Origin: an uncultured Sphingomonadaceae bacterium
GTDB taxonomy: Bacteria > Pseudomonadota > Alphaproteobacteria > Sphingomonadales > Sphingomonadaceae
Assembly (NCBI GenBank): GCA_947501325.1
Contig: CANMVC010000005.1
Span: forward strand, 22,319 to 86,318
Length of the DNA: 64,000 nt
Reading direction: 5' to 3'
Under the pieces are notes generated by a model that was not told the origin of the DNA, ran no database searches, and saw only the letters and a list, made by a program, of their open reading frames with translations. The first letter of the stretch is position 1. Every line of letters starts with the position of its first letter. Position numbers and translations under genes: made by a program. Positions 43,702 to 53,192 of this stretch are shown here, piece after piece.

Positions 43702-44463
43702 TCAAGGTAAGTAGCTAAATTCTCCCAAAGAAAGTGCCCGCAATGCGGCTGTGACGCGGTTATCAACACCGAGCTTTCGGTAAGATCGTTCCAGATGCGT
43801 AATCACGGTGCTTTCTGCGATATCCAGTATTTCGGCAACGACACCATTGCTTTTTCCCTGCGCTACCCAGGACAGAACCTCTTGCTCTCTTGGTGATAAT
43901 TTTACTGGTCGGGGCAATTCAACCTGCAAGAGCGCGCAATATTGCAGATGGGCAAATTGACAGCAGCTTTGCAGCAGAGCGATATCGGCATCATCCATAT
44001 CTGGTCTGGTTTTGCCAAAGCCTAAAGACACATAACCGTTTCGTCCGTTGGGTCCAAATACCGGAAGCATCAATCCTTCATCCACAGCAGCGGAGGCGGC
44101 CTCAAGATATTCCATTTCTTCTGGGCGCGGGGGTGAAGCATATTTCAATTCCCGCCACCAATAAGCCCTTGTTCCAGACATCACTTGCCGGATTGAAGGG
44201 TCGATCCCAATAAGGTTTTGTGACTCAAACCGGTCTACCAACTCCTTGGGAAAGCCAACGGAGATGACATTCACTGCTACGCCGTCCGAAGACCCTAATT
44301 GCGGCAGGTGATGATAGGCCACAGCCTTCAGGCGAAACAGCTTCGCATAACGTAGGCACAAAATGTTGAGGCTTCCGAATGACTGACATCGCAGCAAGTC
44401 TAGGTGAAAGGACGTCAAAAGCTCGGCAGTAAACTTTGCAGGAAGATTTCGCGTTGAATGCAT
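43702..44463 (-). CDS. LuxR-family regulator with autoinducer-binding-like domain (solo)
   Basis: It has an N-terminal Autoind_bind-like domain (about residues 20-170) and a C-terminal GerE HTH (about 185-245, KLSPREQEVLSWVAQGKSN, ESTVITHLERSYRKLGV). Of the classic ligand-site residues, the Asp-Pro of GIDPSIRQV, a Trp in AYWWRE and the Gly in GRNGYVSLG are kept. The usual Trp and Tyr of the first half appear replaced in FPKELVDRFES. No luxI synthase is present in the window, so it is a solo with probably altered ligand preference. Confidence 0.88.
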   Translation of the reverse strand: MHSTRNLPAKFTAELLTSFHLDLLRCQSFGSLNILCLRYAKLFRLKAVAYHHLPQLGSSDGVAVNVISVGFPKELVDRFESQNLIGIDPSIRQVMSGTRAYWWRELKYASPPRPEEMEYLEAASAAVDEGLMLPVFGPNGRNGYVSLGFGKTRPDMDDADIALLQSCCQFAHLQYCALLQVELPRPVKLSPREQEVLSWVAQGKSNGVVAEILDIAESTVITHLERSYRKLGVDNRVTAALRALSLGEFSYLP

Positions 44464-44802
44464 AAGGCTAATCTAAACCAGTTTTTCCAGCAATTATAAT
44501 AGATTATTCATAGGCGCAGTCTGACGGAACAAGCCAGTCTCAACCATTGGTCGTAAAATCCAAGCTGACTGCCGATTTACGTTACGTGCCTTTGCAGAAA
44601 AAGAAACATGGATCAGCACGGCATTCGGCCATCGCCAAGCATGGTCTCAAAATCTTGTCCTAAACCTACAGGACAATGAAAAATCAATCATGCTGCTACG
44701 TAAAACTACCTATCACCGTGAAGCGTCAAAACTATCGATGTAAGGATATGCTGCGAAAACGGCGTAAAAACATAGCCAAGACAGTGAACAGGAAGGATTG
44801 AA
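44464..44802. other. 339-bp gap with no gene seen
   Basis: This is the divergent region between the LuxR gene and the DUF3313 gene. A TTATAAT at about 44494 could serve the LuxR gene. No coding sequence or repeat is supported. Confidence 0.5.
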
Positions 44803-45444
44803 ATGTTATCCTACAAGAGAATTTGCACAGGCTTGGCAGTTTCGTTCCTCACCGTCACTTTGGCTGCATGCGGAACTGCCACTAAATCCATTGAAAATTA
44901 TAATCCATCGGTCAGCTTGCGGGGATTGACACAGGACCGGAGCGCCGAGCCTACTTTAGTCTATACTCGGACCGGTGCACCCAATCTTGGCAATTATGAC
45001 AGCTTCATCATTGATCCGGTGCGGGTCAGCTATCGGGATGGCAGTATCAAAGGGCTGGACAAGGAGCAGGTGCGAAAGATGCAGCGCAAGTTGCGGGCGG
45101 AGTTGATCGCTGAATTGATTTCCGCAGATTACAATGTCGTCAAAAAACCCGGCAACAAAACCATGCGCATAAGCATGACGATCGCTAATCTGAAAGCGCC
45201 CTCAGCTGCGTTGAATGTGTCTAACGTTGTTCTACCATTTTCATTAAGCGTAGGCGAAGTAACCGTGGAAGGAATTTTCCGGCAGTCGGCAAAAAACCGG
45301 ATTGATGCGGTGGTTGTCAACCGGGCACAGGGACAACGGCTGATGAACAAAAAGCCATGGTCGACTTGGGCGGATGCAGAACAGTCTTTCAAAGAGTGGG
45401 CAAAAGGTATTCGAAAAGCTGTCGATCGGGCGCATGGTAAGTAA
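44803..45444 (+). CDS. DUF3313-like lipoprotein
   Basis: A 213-residue lipoprotein (signal FLTVTLAAC). The mature part resembles the DUF3313 family: a segment YDSFIIDPVRVSYRDGS, KMQRKLRAELIAEL for the conserved helix, and later EGIFRQS in the beta core. The family is of unknown function and common in envelope stress loci. It starts a set of three small exported proteins ahead of the RND pump. Confidence 0.78.
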   Translation: MLSYKRICTGLAVSFLTVTLAACGTATKSIENYNPSVSLRGLTQDRSAEPTLVYTRTGAPNLGNYDSFIIDPVRVSYRDGSIKGLDKEQVRKMQRKLRAELIAELISADYNVVKKPGNKTMRISMTIANLKAPSAALNVSNVVLPFSLSVGEVTVEGIFRQSAKNRIDAVVVNRAQGQRLMNKKPWSTWADAEQSFKEWAKGIRKAVDRAHGK

Positions 45445-45530
45445 CCATCTGATATGATAGTCCTATTAGCGGCACTCGACTCGACGAACAAAAAAATTGA
45501 TCCCTAGGGTCAAATCGAAAAGGGGATAGC

Positions 45531-45908
45531 ATGAAGCGTTATCGATATTTAGGAATTGCACTGGTTCCTGCACTGGTGCTCGCTGGCGTGCAGCCGGTAG
45601 CTGCGCAGGATCGCTACAGATACTGTCAGCAGCGGGCCTCGGAATTTTCCGGATATAACGGGCGGGTTCCCGATCGTTACCTTCCTGGCGGCGCTTTGGA
45701 AGGGGCAGCCAAAGGCGCTGCGGTTTCCGGTATTGGCGGTTTGATCTTTGAAAAGAATAAGAAAAAGCGGAAGCGCAATGTCAGGCGCGGCGCAGCGATT
45801 GGCGCGCTAGTTGGCGCGATCAAACGCGGTAATGCCAAGAAAAAACAAAAGCGTGCCGCACGGAATTATCGGCTTGAATTGGACGCATGTATGCGCGGAG
45901 GATATTAA
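45531..45908 (+). CDS. Glycine-zipper exported protein
   Basis: It has a signal peptide (PALVLAGVQPVAAQD), then a Gly/Ala zipper (LEGAAKGAAVSGIGGLIFE and RRGAAIGALVGAIKRGN) separated by a very basic patch (KNKKKRKRNVRR). The YMGG-type zipper may insert in membranes. Its TAA overlaps the next start (TAATG), so translation is coupled with the HdeA-like gene. Confidence 0.78.
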   Translation: MKRYRYLGIALVPALVLAGVQPVAAQDRYRYCQQRASEFSGYNGRVPDRYLPGGALEGAAKGAAVSGIGGLIFEKNKKKRKRNVRRGAAIGALVGAIKRGNAKKKQKRAARNYRLELDACMRGGY

Positions 45909-46246
45909 TGACCTACTTCACAAACAAACTATTCACTAAATCAGCTATTTTTGGTTTGGCCGCAGCTTCTGTGATGAGCACCTCCGCCGTTGCTCAAGAT
46001 TATGGTTTAGCACCAGCTACTCCGGTTGATCTGAAAGAGATAAGCTGTTGGGATATTGTGACGCTTAACGAAGATGATCGTGCTTCCGTTATGACGATGA
46101 TGTACGGCTATTCTATCGCACAAAAAGACAGCTCAATAATATCACCTGAAGCCGTTCAAGTAGCCATTGTCCTGACAATGACAGATTGTGTCGAAAAACC
46201 GGACGCAAAAGTACATCAGATATTGTCAGAAAAAATGGATCGCTGA
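45908..46246 (+). CDS. HdeA/HdeB-like periplasmic protein
   Basis: A signal peptide (FGLAAASVMSTSAVAQ) precedes a compact domain matching HdeA/HdeB: ISCWDIVTLNEDDRASVMTM, YGYSIAQKD, and MTDCVEKPDAKV with two conserved cysteines for the family disulfide. HdeA-like proteins are acid-activated periplasmic chaperones. The ATG at 45908 couples to the preceding gene. With the RND pump it suggests an envelope-stress function of the island. Confidence 0.8.
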   Translation: MTYFTNKLFTKSAIFGLAAASVMSTSAVAQDYGLAPATPVDLKEISCWDIVTLNEDDRASVMTMMYGYSIAQKDSSIISPEAVQVAIVLTMTDCVEKPDAKVHQILSEKMDR

Positions 46247-46312
46247 AGAGGCTATCCTCGTTGTCATCTGTCGAACTAGTGCTTGGGAAGGACTAGCATT
46301 TTGGTTGGAGTT

Positions 46313-47377
46313 ATGAATCGATCGCTTGGCAGAATTGCCTCGGGTATTGGTGTTTGCCTGTTGCTTGTATCCTGTTCCGGCGGTGACGTCGAAGAAGCAG
46401 AAATCGTCCGTCCGGCAAAGCTACATGTCGTGAAGGCCTCTTCCGACCGATTTGATGCCAGTTTCCCGGCAATTATCGAAGCCGGGTCATCATCCACACT
46501 CACTTTTCAAGTCGGCGGCTTGCTTGAGAGCCTGCCAGTGCTTGAAGGACAACCGGTTCGGAAAGGCGCTGTTATTGGCCGCCTCGATCAACGCAGGTAT
46601 CAGAATGCGGTCAATTCTGCCCGGGCGCAATATGCGACGGCAGAAACAGAATATCAAAGTGCAGTAAAGCTTTTAGAAGGTGATGCCATAGCACGTATCG
46701 CCGTCGATCAGCGCCGCGCCCAGCGAGATGTCGCTCGGGCCAGTTTGGACAGCGCCCAAAAGGATTTAACCGATACGGTCCTGCGCGCGCCTTTCTCTGG
46801 TGTTGTGGCCGTAAAGCACGCGACACGGTTTGAGAATATCCAGCCACAGCAAGAGATTATAACGCTGCAATCCGTTGGTCGGGTTGAAGCTGTCGTTAGT
46901 GTTCCTGCGAGCGTGGTAGCTGCTTTGGGAAATGACCCTCAGGACGTGACTGAGGAATATGTGGTCCTGAACTCAGCGCCGGATCTCAAAATCCCCGGTA
47001 CCTTTCGATCCGCCACAACGCAGGCTGACACCCAATCTCAGACGTTCAAGGTCAAATTTTCCTTCACGCCGCCACCTAACATGACTGTACTGCCTGGTAT
47101 GACCGGCACGGTCTTCGGAAGCCGGTCTCTGGTTGAAGGGGAAGGTGCAACACAAATATCGGTCCCGCTTGGCGCTATTCAAGCCAATGGCAAGGAGCGG
47201 TCCGTCTGGGTTGTCGACAAGAAAACAATGACCGTTAAAAAGCGAAAAATCCTGGTCGATAAAGATGTCGGTGAAGAAATTGCGGTGAGAAGCGGTTTGA
47301 AGGCTGGCGAGACGATTGTCGCTGCTGGCGCTGCCTATCTCCAAGAGGGGATGAAAATTCGTCCCTATAAGCCGTAA
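46313..47377 (+). CDS. RND efflux periplasmic adaptor (MFP) lipoprotein
   Basis: A 354-residue membrane fusion protein with lipoprotein signal (CLLLVSCSGG). It has a lipoyl-like first half (ESLPVLEGQPVRKGAVIGRLD), a coiled-coil hairpin (about residues 95-140) and its mate (LRAPFSGVVAVKHATRFENI). A beta-barrel (PGMTGTVFGS) and a C-terminal domain follow. The start at ATG 46313 has GGAG just upstream. A TTG at 46283 is less likely. The pump gene follows after 12 bp. Confidence 0.92.
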   Translation: MNRSLGRIASGIGVCLLLVSCSGGDVEEAEIVRPAKLHVVKASSDRFDASFPAIIEAGSSSTLTFQVGGLLESLPVLEGQPVRKGAVIGRLDQRRYQNAVNSARAQYATAETEYQSAVKLLEGDAIARIAVDQRRAQRDVARASLDSAQKDLTDTVLRAPFSGVVAVKHATRFENIQPQQEIITLQSVGRVEAVVSVPASVVAALGNDPQDVTEEYVVLNSAPDLKIPGTFRSATTQADTQSQTFKVKFSFTPPPNMTVLPGMTGTVFGSRSLVEGEGATQISVPLGAIQANGKERSVWVVDKKTMTVKKRKILVDKDVGEEIAVRSGLKAGETIVAAGAAYLQEGMKIRPYKP

Positions 47378-47389
47378 GCGGCGCACATC

Positions 47390-50300
47390 ATGGATCTTGC
47401 AGAGTTTTCGATTAAAAACCGGCTGATTTGTTTCATTGTGATAGCGCTTGCCTTGATTGGCGGTTGGTATAGCTTTCAAAATATTGCGCGCTTCGAAGAT
47501 CCTGAATTCACGATCCGGACCGCGCAAGTGGTCACCACTTATCCGGGGGCAACGCCCGAAGAGGTCGCCAATGAAGTGACCGAAGCGCTGGAAAGTTCCA
47601 TTCAACAGCTTCAGGAAGTGGAAGAAATCCGATCGGTTTCATCAGCGGGCCGTTCCGAAATCAGTGTTGATATTCTGTATAAATTCTCGCCCGAAAAGGC
47701 CGATCTCCAACTGATCTGGACCAAGCTGCGAAACAAAGTCAACGATGCTCAGTCACGGCTTCCGCCCGGTGTTGAGGCATCGGTTGTAAATGACGATTTT
47801 GGCGATGTTTACGGGCTCTATTATCTGGTGACAGGCAACGGTTATACGTCGGCAGAGCTTTATGAATATATCCGGTCACTGCGTACCGATCTGCTTTCGG
47901 TTGATGACGTCGCCAAGGTGCAGCCATTGGGGATGCAACAAGAAGCTATTTATGTTGAAATATCCCGCGAGCGCGCCAACGCTCTGGGGCTTTCGGTGGA
48001 TCAGATTTATGGCGATCTGGCGCAACAGAACTCTGTCACGCCAGCGGGCGATATAAAACTGGGTAAGCACCGTCTGCTATTCCAACCCACCGGTCAAATT
48101 GACTCGGTTGAGGCAATCGGGAACCTGGTCATTTCAACGGCCTCTTCGGGAACAATTGTGACGCTAAGAGATGTCGCAACGGTCACCCGCGACTATCAGG
48201 ATCCGTCGAGCTTCATTGTCCGCTATAACGGGAAGCCCGCCATCGCCATTGGTATCTCCAACATTTCAGGAGCGAACGTCGCCAAAATGGGAGCAGCAAT
48301 TGATGCCAAGCTGGAAGAGACCAAGAGCTTGCGTCCTATTGGTGTAGAGGTTCACGAATATTATCATCAGGGCAAGATTGTTGAAACGGCAGTTGCCGAT
48401 TTCGCTTTAAATGTTCTTGCCGCGCTCCTCATTGTTTTGGTCACACTTTTCTTTTTCATGGGAATGCGATCGGCGGTTGTTATCGGGTCCGTGCTTGTTC
48501 TGACAATCGCAGCAACCCTGGCGACCATGTACTTAATTAATATTCCGATGCACCGAATATCTCTAGGCGCGCTTATCATCGCATTAGGAATGTTGGTCGA
48601 TAATGCGATTGTTGTCACCGAAGGCATATTGGTCGGTACCCAGCAGGGCCGAAAGAAGCTCGATATCGCCAAGGAGATTGTTAAGCGAACCAAATGGCCG
48701 TTACTGGGTGGTACATTAGTTGGGATTATTGCGTTTGCACCGATTGGATTTGCGCCAGGAAGTACCGCAGAGTTTACCGGCGACCTTTTTTGGGTTGTGA
48801 TGGTATCCCTCCTGTACAGCTGGATTTTCGCGATTACGGCCGTGCCTCTGTTTGCCGACATACTCTTCGCTGAACCAGATGATACGCCGATTGAAGAGAA
48901 GCCCGAGCATCCGTTTTTCATCCGCTACAAGAATTTCATGCGTCAGGTTTTGGCTAAGTCGAAACTCGCGATCATAACCGTAGTGGCGCTGTTCGTAATG
49001 TCGGTTCTGGGTTTCAGCTATGTCACACCGGGCTTTTTCCCACCCTCTACCAGTCCGCAAATTGTTGTGGATTTCAACTTGCCCGAGGGCACGGATATTA
49101 CAGAGACCGATGCGAAAATGAAGCGGCTCGAAAAATATCTGATGAAGCAAGAGGGTATCAAGGATGTGCAGTCATTGGTTGGCATGGGCACATTGCGCTA
49201 CATGCTGGTCTATGGCCCGGAATCGCCCAGTTCGGCTTATGGGCAATTCCTGATCAAGACCGATGACTATGATGTGATCAAGGGACTGCTTCCCAAATTG
49301 CAAAAGCATATCGACGCCAATTATCCCGATGCGCAAGCCAAGGTCTGGCAATTCCAATTGGGGCCGGGCGGCGGCTCAAAAATTGAAGCCGAATTTTCTG
49401 GGCCCGATCCGGTCGTGCTCAGAGAATTGGCCAATAAAGCCAAAGCGGTCATGGCTGCCGATGGTGGCGCTATCTCGATCAAGGATGACTGGCGGCAACC
49501 GGTCAGCGTCATTGAACCGACTTATGATGCGGACAGCGGCAGGAGGCTTGGCGTATCGCGTGAAGATCTCGCCAATGCGCTTAGAACGAATTTCTCTGGC
49601 CGAAATGTCGGTGTCTATCGTGAGGATGATCAGCTTGTCCCGATCATTGCCCGTGCACCAGAGCGTGAGCGGCTTGATGCAACCAGCATGCGCGGTATCC
49701 AGATCACTAGTCCGAAATCCGGCAAATCGGTGCCGATCCTGGAAGTGGTCGATGAGTTTGAAACCAAATGGCAAAATGCCAAATTGCGCCGCGTCGACAG
49801 GGTGTGGACTATCAATGCGCAATCAGATCCTTTGCCCGGCGAACTGGCGGCGGACCTTCTCGCGCGTGTGCAACCTGATATTGAGGATATAGCGCTGCCA
49901 GAGGGTTACTCGCTCAAATGGAACGGTGAAATTGGCGATAGTAGTGAGGCTAATTCAAGCCTTGCCAGCACCCTACCGCTTGGTTTTTTGGCGATGGTGC
50001 TTGTCGTAGTCGTACTGTTCAATGCCCTTAAACAGCCCTTGATCATCTGGTTGGTGGTACCCTTGTCGCTCATCGGCGTCGTATTCGGATTGTTGGTAAC
50101 TGGCACGGCGATGGAGTTTATGGCCATTCTCGGATTGCTGTCGCTCTCAGGATTGTTGATCAAGAACGCCATTGTACTGGTTGACCAGATGGATCTGGAA
50201 ATCAGGGAGGGCAAGCCGCGCTATGATGCGGTGCTCGACTCTGCTGCGAGCCGTGTGCGCCCCGTCATGATGGGATCATTGACCACGGTTTTGGGAGTCA

Positions 50301-50470
50301 TTCCGCTGTTTCTCGACGCATTTTTCAAATCGATGGCCGTCGTTCTGGTCTTTGGACTGACCTTTGCCACAGTGCTGACCCTGGTGATTATTCCGGTTCT
50401 CTATGTGATGTTCTTCCGGATTACGCCGGATGAAATTGCTGAAGCTGAAAGCGCGGGAGCCGAGGCATGA
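47390..50470 (+). CDS. RND efflux permease (AcrB family)
   Basis: A 1,026-residue proton-driven transporter with twelve predicted transmembrane helices and two large periplasmic loops. Helix 4 reads ALGMLVDNAIVVTEG: the first aspartate of the usual DD pair is present and the second is replaced by Asn, as in a known subgroup of these pumps. Helix 10 keeps the lysine in GLLIKNAIVLVDQ. The gene overlaps the outer-membrane gene start by 4 bp (ATGA). Substrates unknown. With adaptor and channel it completes a tripartite pump. Confidence 0.95.
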   Translation: MDLAEFSIKNRLICFIVIALALIGGWYSFQNIARFEDPEFTIRTAQVVTTYPGATPEEVANEVTEALESSIQQLQEVEEIRSVSSAGRSEISVDILYKFSPEKADLQLIWTKLRNKVNDAQSRLPPGVEASVVNDDFGDVYGLYYLVTGNGYTSAELYEYIRSLRTDLLSVDDVAKVQPLGMQQEAIYVEISRERANALGLSVDQIYGDLAQQNSVTPAGDIKLGKHRLLFQPTGQIDSVEAIGNLVISTASSGTIVTLRDVATVTRDYQDPSSFIVRYNGKPAIAIGISNISGANVAKMGAAIDAKLEETKSLRPIGVEVHEYYHQGKIVETAVADFALNVLAALLIVLVTLFFFMGMRSAVVIGSVLVLTIAATLATMYLINIPMHRISLGALIIALGMLVDNAIVVTEGILVGTQQGRKKLDIAKEIVKRTKWPLLGGTLVGIIAFAPIGFAPGSTAEFTGDLFWVVMVSLLYSWIFAITAVPLFADILFAEPDDTPIEEKPEHPFFIRYKNFMRQVLAKSKLAIITVVALFVMSVLGFSYVTPGFFPPSTSPQIVVDFNLPEGTDITETDAKMKRLEKYLMKQEGIKDVQSLVGMGTLRYMLVYGPESPSSAYGQFLIKTDDYDVIKGLLPKLQKHIDANYPDAQAKVWQFQLGPGGGSKIEAEFSGPDPVVLRELANKAKAVMAADGGAISIKDDWRQPVSVIEPTYDADSGRRLGVSREDLANALRTNFSGRNVGVYREDDQLVPIIARAPERERLDATSMRGIQITSPKSGKSVPILEVVDEFETKWQNAKLRRVDRVWTINAQSDPLPGELAADLLARVQPDIEDIALPEGYSLKWNGEIGDSSEANSSLASTLPLGFLAMVLVVVVLFNALKQPLIIWLVVPLSLIGVVFGLLVTGTAMEFMAILGLLSLSGLLIKNAIVLVDQMDLEIREGKPRYDAVLDSAASRVRPVMMGSLTTVLGVIPLFLDAFFKSMAVVLVFGLTFATVLTLVIIPVLYVMFFRITPDEIAEAESAGAEA

Positions 50471-51900
50471 ACTCTCCGACAACGCCTCGCCTGTTTGCTG
50501 CTTTGCTTTCGACCACAGCAATATTGTCAGGCTGTGCAAGCGTATCACCGGCGACGCAAAGCGAGACCGCTTCGTCTGCATCCGAAAGCCTGCCGCCTAT
50601 TCCGCCAAGTTGGACATCGGCACGAGAACGTATCGGCGATGTCAATGTTGGCTGGATTGCGGATTTCAATGATCCGTTGCTGGTCGAGTTGGTACAGGAA
50701 GCGCAAAAGAATAACCGCAACCTTCGCGCTGCCGCTGCCAATGTCCGGCGATCATGGGCGCTGGCGAAGCAGGCTGGTTCGCCGTTGGTGCCAAGCGTTG
50801 GGCTTTCAAGTGATGCGACACGCCGTGAACCGCTTGAAAATGGCGCCGGTTCAACATCCCTTACACTCGGTGTTCGGATCGATTGGGAAATCGATATCTG
50901 GAACCGGATCGAAGCCGGTGAGCAGGCGGCGGTTGAAAGCGTCAGATCTGCGGAAGCGGGATATATATTCTCGCAATATTCGCTGGCCGGTGCTGTCGCA
51001 CAATCCTATTTTGTGGTGATTGAATCCCAAGAGCAGATTGAGGTAGCGCAAAATATCGTGGATGCGCTGACCGAAATCGTGCGGATTGTGCGCTTGCGCT
51101 ATCGCTACGGCTTCGCCTCGGCTTATGATGTGTCTCTGGCGCAGGCCGATCTGTCCAGTTCCATCGATACGTTAAAAGCAGCGCAAAATGGCAAGATCGA
51201 GGCTTTGCGAGCCCTGGAAGCCTTGATCGGGCGCTATCCAGGAGCGGATTTGGAAACACCGCAACTGCTGCCGCTTAATCCTAACCCTCCGGGGGCAGGC
51301 CTGCCGTCAGAATTGCTCCAACGGCGTCCAGATTTAATTGCAGCCGAACGCTCTATTGCTGCCGCGATAAACAGCCGCAAGGTGGCAGAGGCGGCAAAAC
51401 TTCCCAGCATATCGCTCTCGAGTAGCTTGGGCGGCGCATCTAATGAACTGGGCAACCTGCTTGATCCGGCCAATGTGGTGTGGACATTGGGTGCAAATTT
51501 GCTTGCGCCTATATTCGACGGCGGGGCGCGTGACGCACAAGTCGAAATCAGCGAAGCCGATGTCCAGGCAGCTGTTGCCGCCTATGCTGATACGGCGATC
51601 AATGCCTTTACCGAAGTGGAAACCGCGCTGGATCGCGGTGTTTACTTGCGCAAACGACGCGCCGCTCTGGAAAATGCAGCGGAAGAAACTTCCAACGCGC
51701 TGGCACTTTCATTGCTGCAATATAAGGAAGGCGAGATTGATTTGATCGATGTTCTTTCCGTTCAGCAGCGAGTGTTTGGAGCAGATAGCAGTTTGATTTC
51801 TCTCAAACGGGCACAATTGAACCAATATGTCGAAATCAGTCTGGCTCTAGGCGGAGACTGGAATGAACCGCCGGTCAATGTCGACGACGAAGAGCAATAG
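50467..51900 (+). CDS. Outer membrane efflux channel, NodT/OprM family
   Basis: A lipoprotein (lipobox TAILSGCAS) with two OEP repeats (about residues 60-260 and 285-460). Typical sequence includes RNLRAAAANVRRSWALAKQAG, YRYGFASAYDVSLAQADL and ELLQRRPDLIAAERSIAAA. It forms the TolC-like tunnel in the outer membrane for the pump encoded just upstream. The NodT-type C-terminus is complete. A gltS gene begins 8 bp further on. Confidence 0.94.
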   Translation: MNSPTTPRLFAALLSTTAILSGCASVSPATQSETASSASESLPPIPPSWTSARERIGDVNVGWIADFNDPLLVELVQEAQKNNRNLRAAAANVRRSWALAKQAGSPLVPSVGLSSDATRREPLENGAGSTSLTLGVRIDWEIDIWNRIEAGEQAAVESVRSAEAGYIFSQYSLAGAVAQSYFVVIESQEQIEVAQNIVDALTEIVRIVRLRYRYGFASAYDVSLAQADLSSSIDTLKAAQNGKIEALRALEALIGRYPGADLETPQLLPLNPNPPGAGLPSELLQRRPDLIAAERSIAAAINSRKVAEAAKLPSISLSSSLGGASNELGNLLDPANVVWTLGANLLAPIFDGGARDAQVEISEADVQAAVAAYADTAINAFTEVETALDRGVYLRKRRAALENAAEETSNALALSLLQYKEGEIDLIDVLSVQQRVFGADSSLISLKRAQLNQYVEISLALGGDWNEPPVNVDDEEQ

Positions 51901-51908
51901 GCAGAGCG

Positions 51909-53126
51909 ATGGAATTTCTGTCCGATAGCGTGATCCAGTTTGACAGCTTCGTGACACTCACACTCGGCATCATTGTACTATTCATCGGCATCAAAATCAC
52001 GGCCCGCATCGGCTTTCTGCAGAAATATAATATTCCCGAACCCGTGACCGGCGGCATCTTCGCATCGCTCGCGGCTTTGGCCCTTTATCTGGTTGGCGGT
52101 TGGGAGGTTGAATATGATCTGTTCACCCGTGATGTATTTCTGATCTACTTTTTTACGACCATCGGTATCAACGCCCGCTTTGCTCAGCTTCTGGCAGGCG
52201 GGAAACCGCTGCTCTTGCTGTTAGGGCTAACGCTCACTTATCTGGTTATCCAGGACACAGTCGGATTTTTCAGCGCGCTCGCCATCGGTCAGCCGGGCGG
52301 TGTGGGATTGCTGGTCGGTTCTGCGTCATTGGCAGGAGGTCATGGCACCGCCATCGCATGGGCGCCAACAATTGCCGAGACCCAAGGCGTAACCAATGCG
52401 CTGGAAATTGGCGTTGCAGCCGCCACCATTGGGCTGGTTATCGCGAGCTTGATCGGCGGACCCATAGCAAGCTTTCTGTTGTCGCGGAACAAACTGAAAA
52501 GTGAAGAAGACTCAAAACTCCTGGTTGGCATTGAATATGACAAGGAAGAGCAAACGAGTATCACTCATTTGAGCATAATGAGTTCCATTCTGCTCATCCA
52601 CGTTGCGATGATCTTTGGATATGTGCTGAATGAGATACTGGCTGAAGCCGGATTGAAACTTCCCTTATTCGTGTCCTGCATGATGATTGCCATATTGATG
52701 ACAAACACCATCCCGATGCTTTTCAAGAAAGCGGCATGGCCGGCAGGGTCCAATGCGTTGGCGCTTATATCGGATTTCTCATTGGGCTTGTTTATCGCCA
52801 TGTCGCTGATGGGAATGCAGCTTTGGGAAGTGGCAGACCTGGCAGGCCCTTTGTTCATATTGCTTGCTGCCCAGGTGATTGTCACCGTCTTGTTCATTCT
52901 TTTTGTGGTGTTCCCGGTCATGGGCAGAAACTATTTTGCCGCGGTATTGAGCGCTGGTTTTGCAGGCTTTGGATTAGGAGCAACACCAACCGCAATCGCT
53001 AATATGTCGGCCGTCGCCAAATCACACGGACCTTCACCGACGGCGTTCATCATCGTTCCATTGGTTGGCGCGTTTTTCGTGGATGTGGCAAATTCTTTCT
53101 TACTCCAATTCTTCCTTTCACTCTGA
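51909..53126 (+). CDS. gltS: Sodium/glutamate symporter
   Basis: A 405-residue GltS-family transporter with ten or so hydrophobic segments. The two re-entrant pore loops are visible as GQPGGVGLLVGSASLAGGHG and AGFGLGATPTAIANM. GltS imports glutamate with Na+. In this island it follows the efflux operon by 8 bp, so it is probably co-transcribed; whether glutamate uptake supports acid resistance with the HdeA-like protein is speculation. No truncation. Confidence 0.93.
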   Translation: MEFLSDSVIQFDSFVTLTLGIIVLFIGIKITARIGFLQKYNIPEPVTGGIFASLAALALYLVGGWEVEYDLFTRDVFLIYFFTTIGINARFAQLLAGGKPLLLLLGLTLTYLVIQDTVGFFSALAIGQPGGVGLLVGSASLAGGHGTAIAWAPTIAETQGVTNALEIGVAAATIGLVIASLIGGPIASFLLSRNKLKSEEDSKLLVGIEYDKEEQTSITHLSIMSSILLIHVAMIFGYVLNEILAEAGLKLPLFVSCMMIAILMTNTIPMLFKKAAWPAGSNALALISDFSLGLFIAMSLMGMQLWEVADLAGPLFILLAAQVIVTVLFILFVVFPVMGRNYFAAVLSAGFAGFGLGATPTAIANMSAVAKSHGPSPTAFIIVPLVGAFFVDVANSFLLQFFLSL

Positions 53127-53192
53127 ATAATTGAAATCATAAGTTGTGGGAATTCGACCAAAGTTAAAACAACAAATACAGGGACAGATCCA

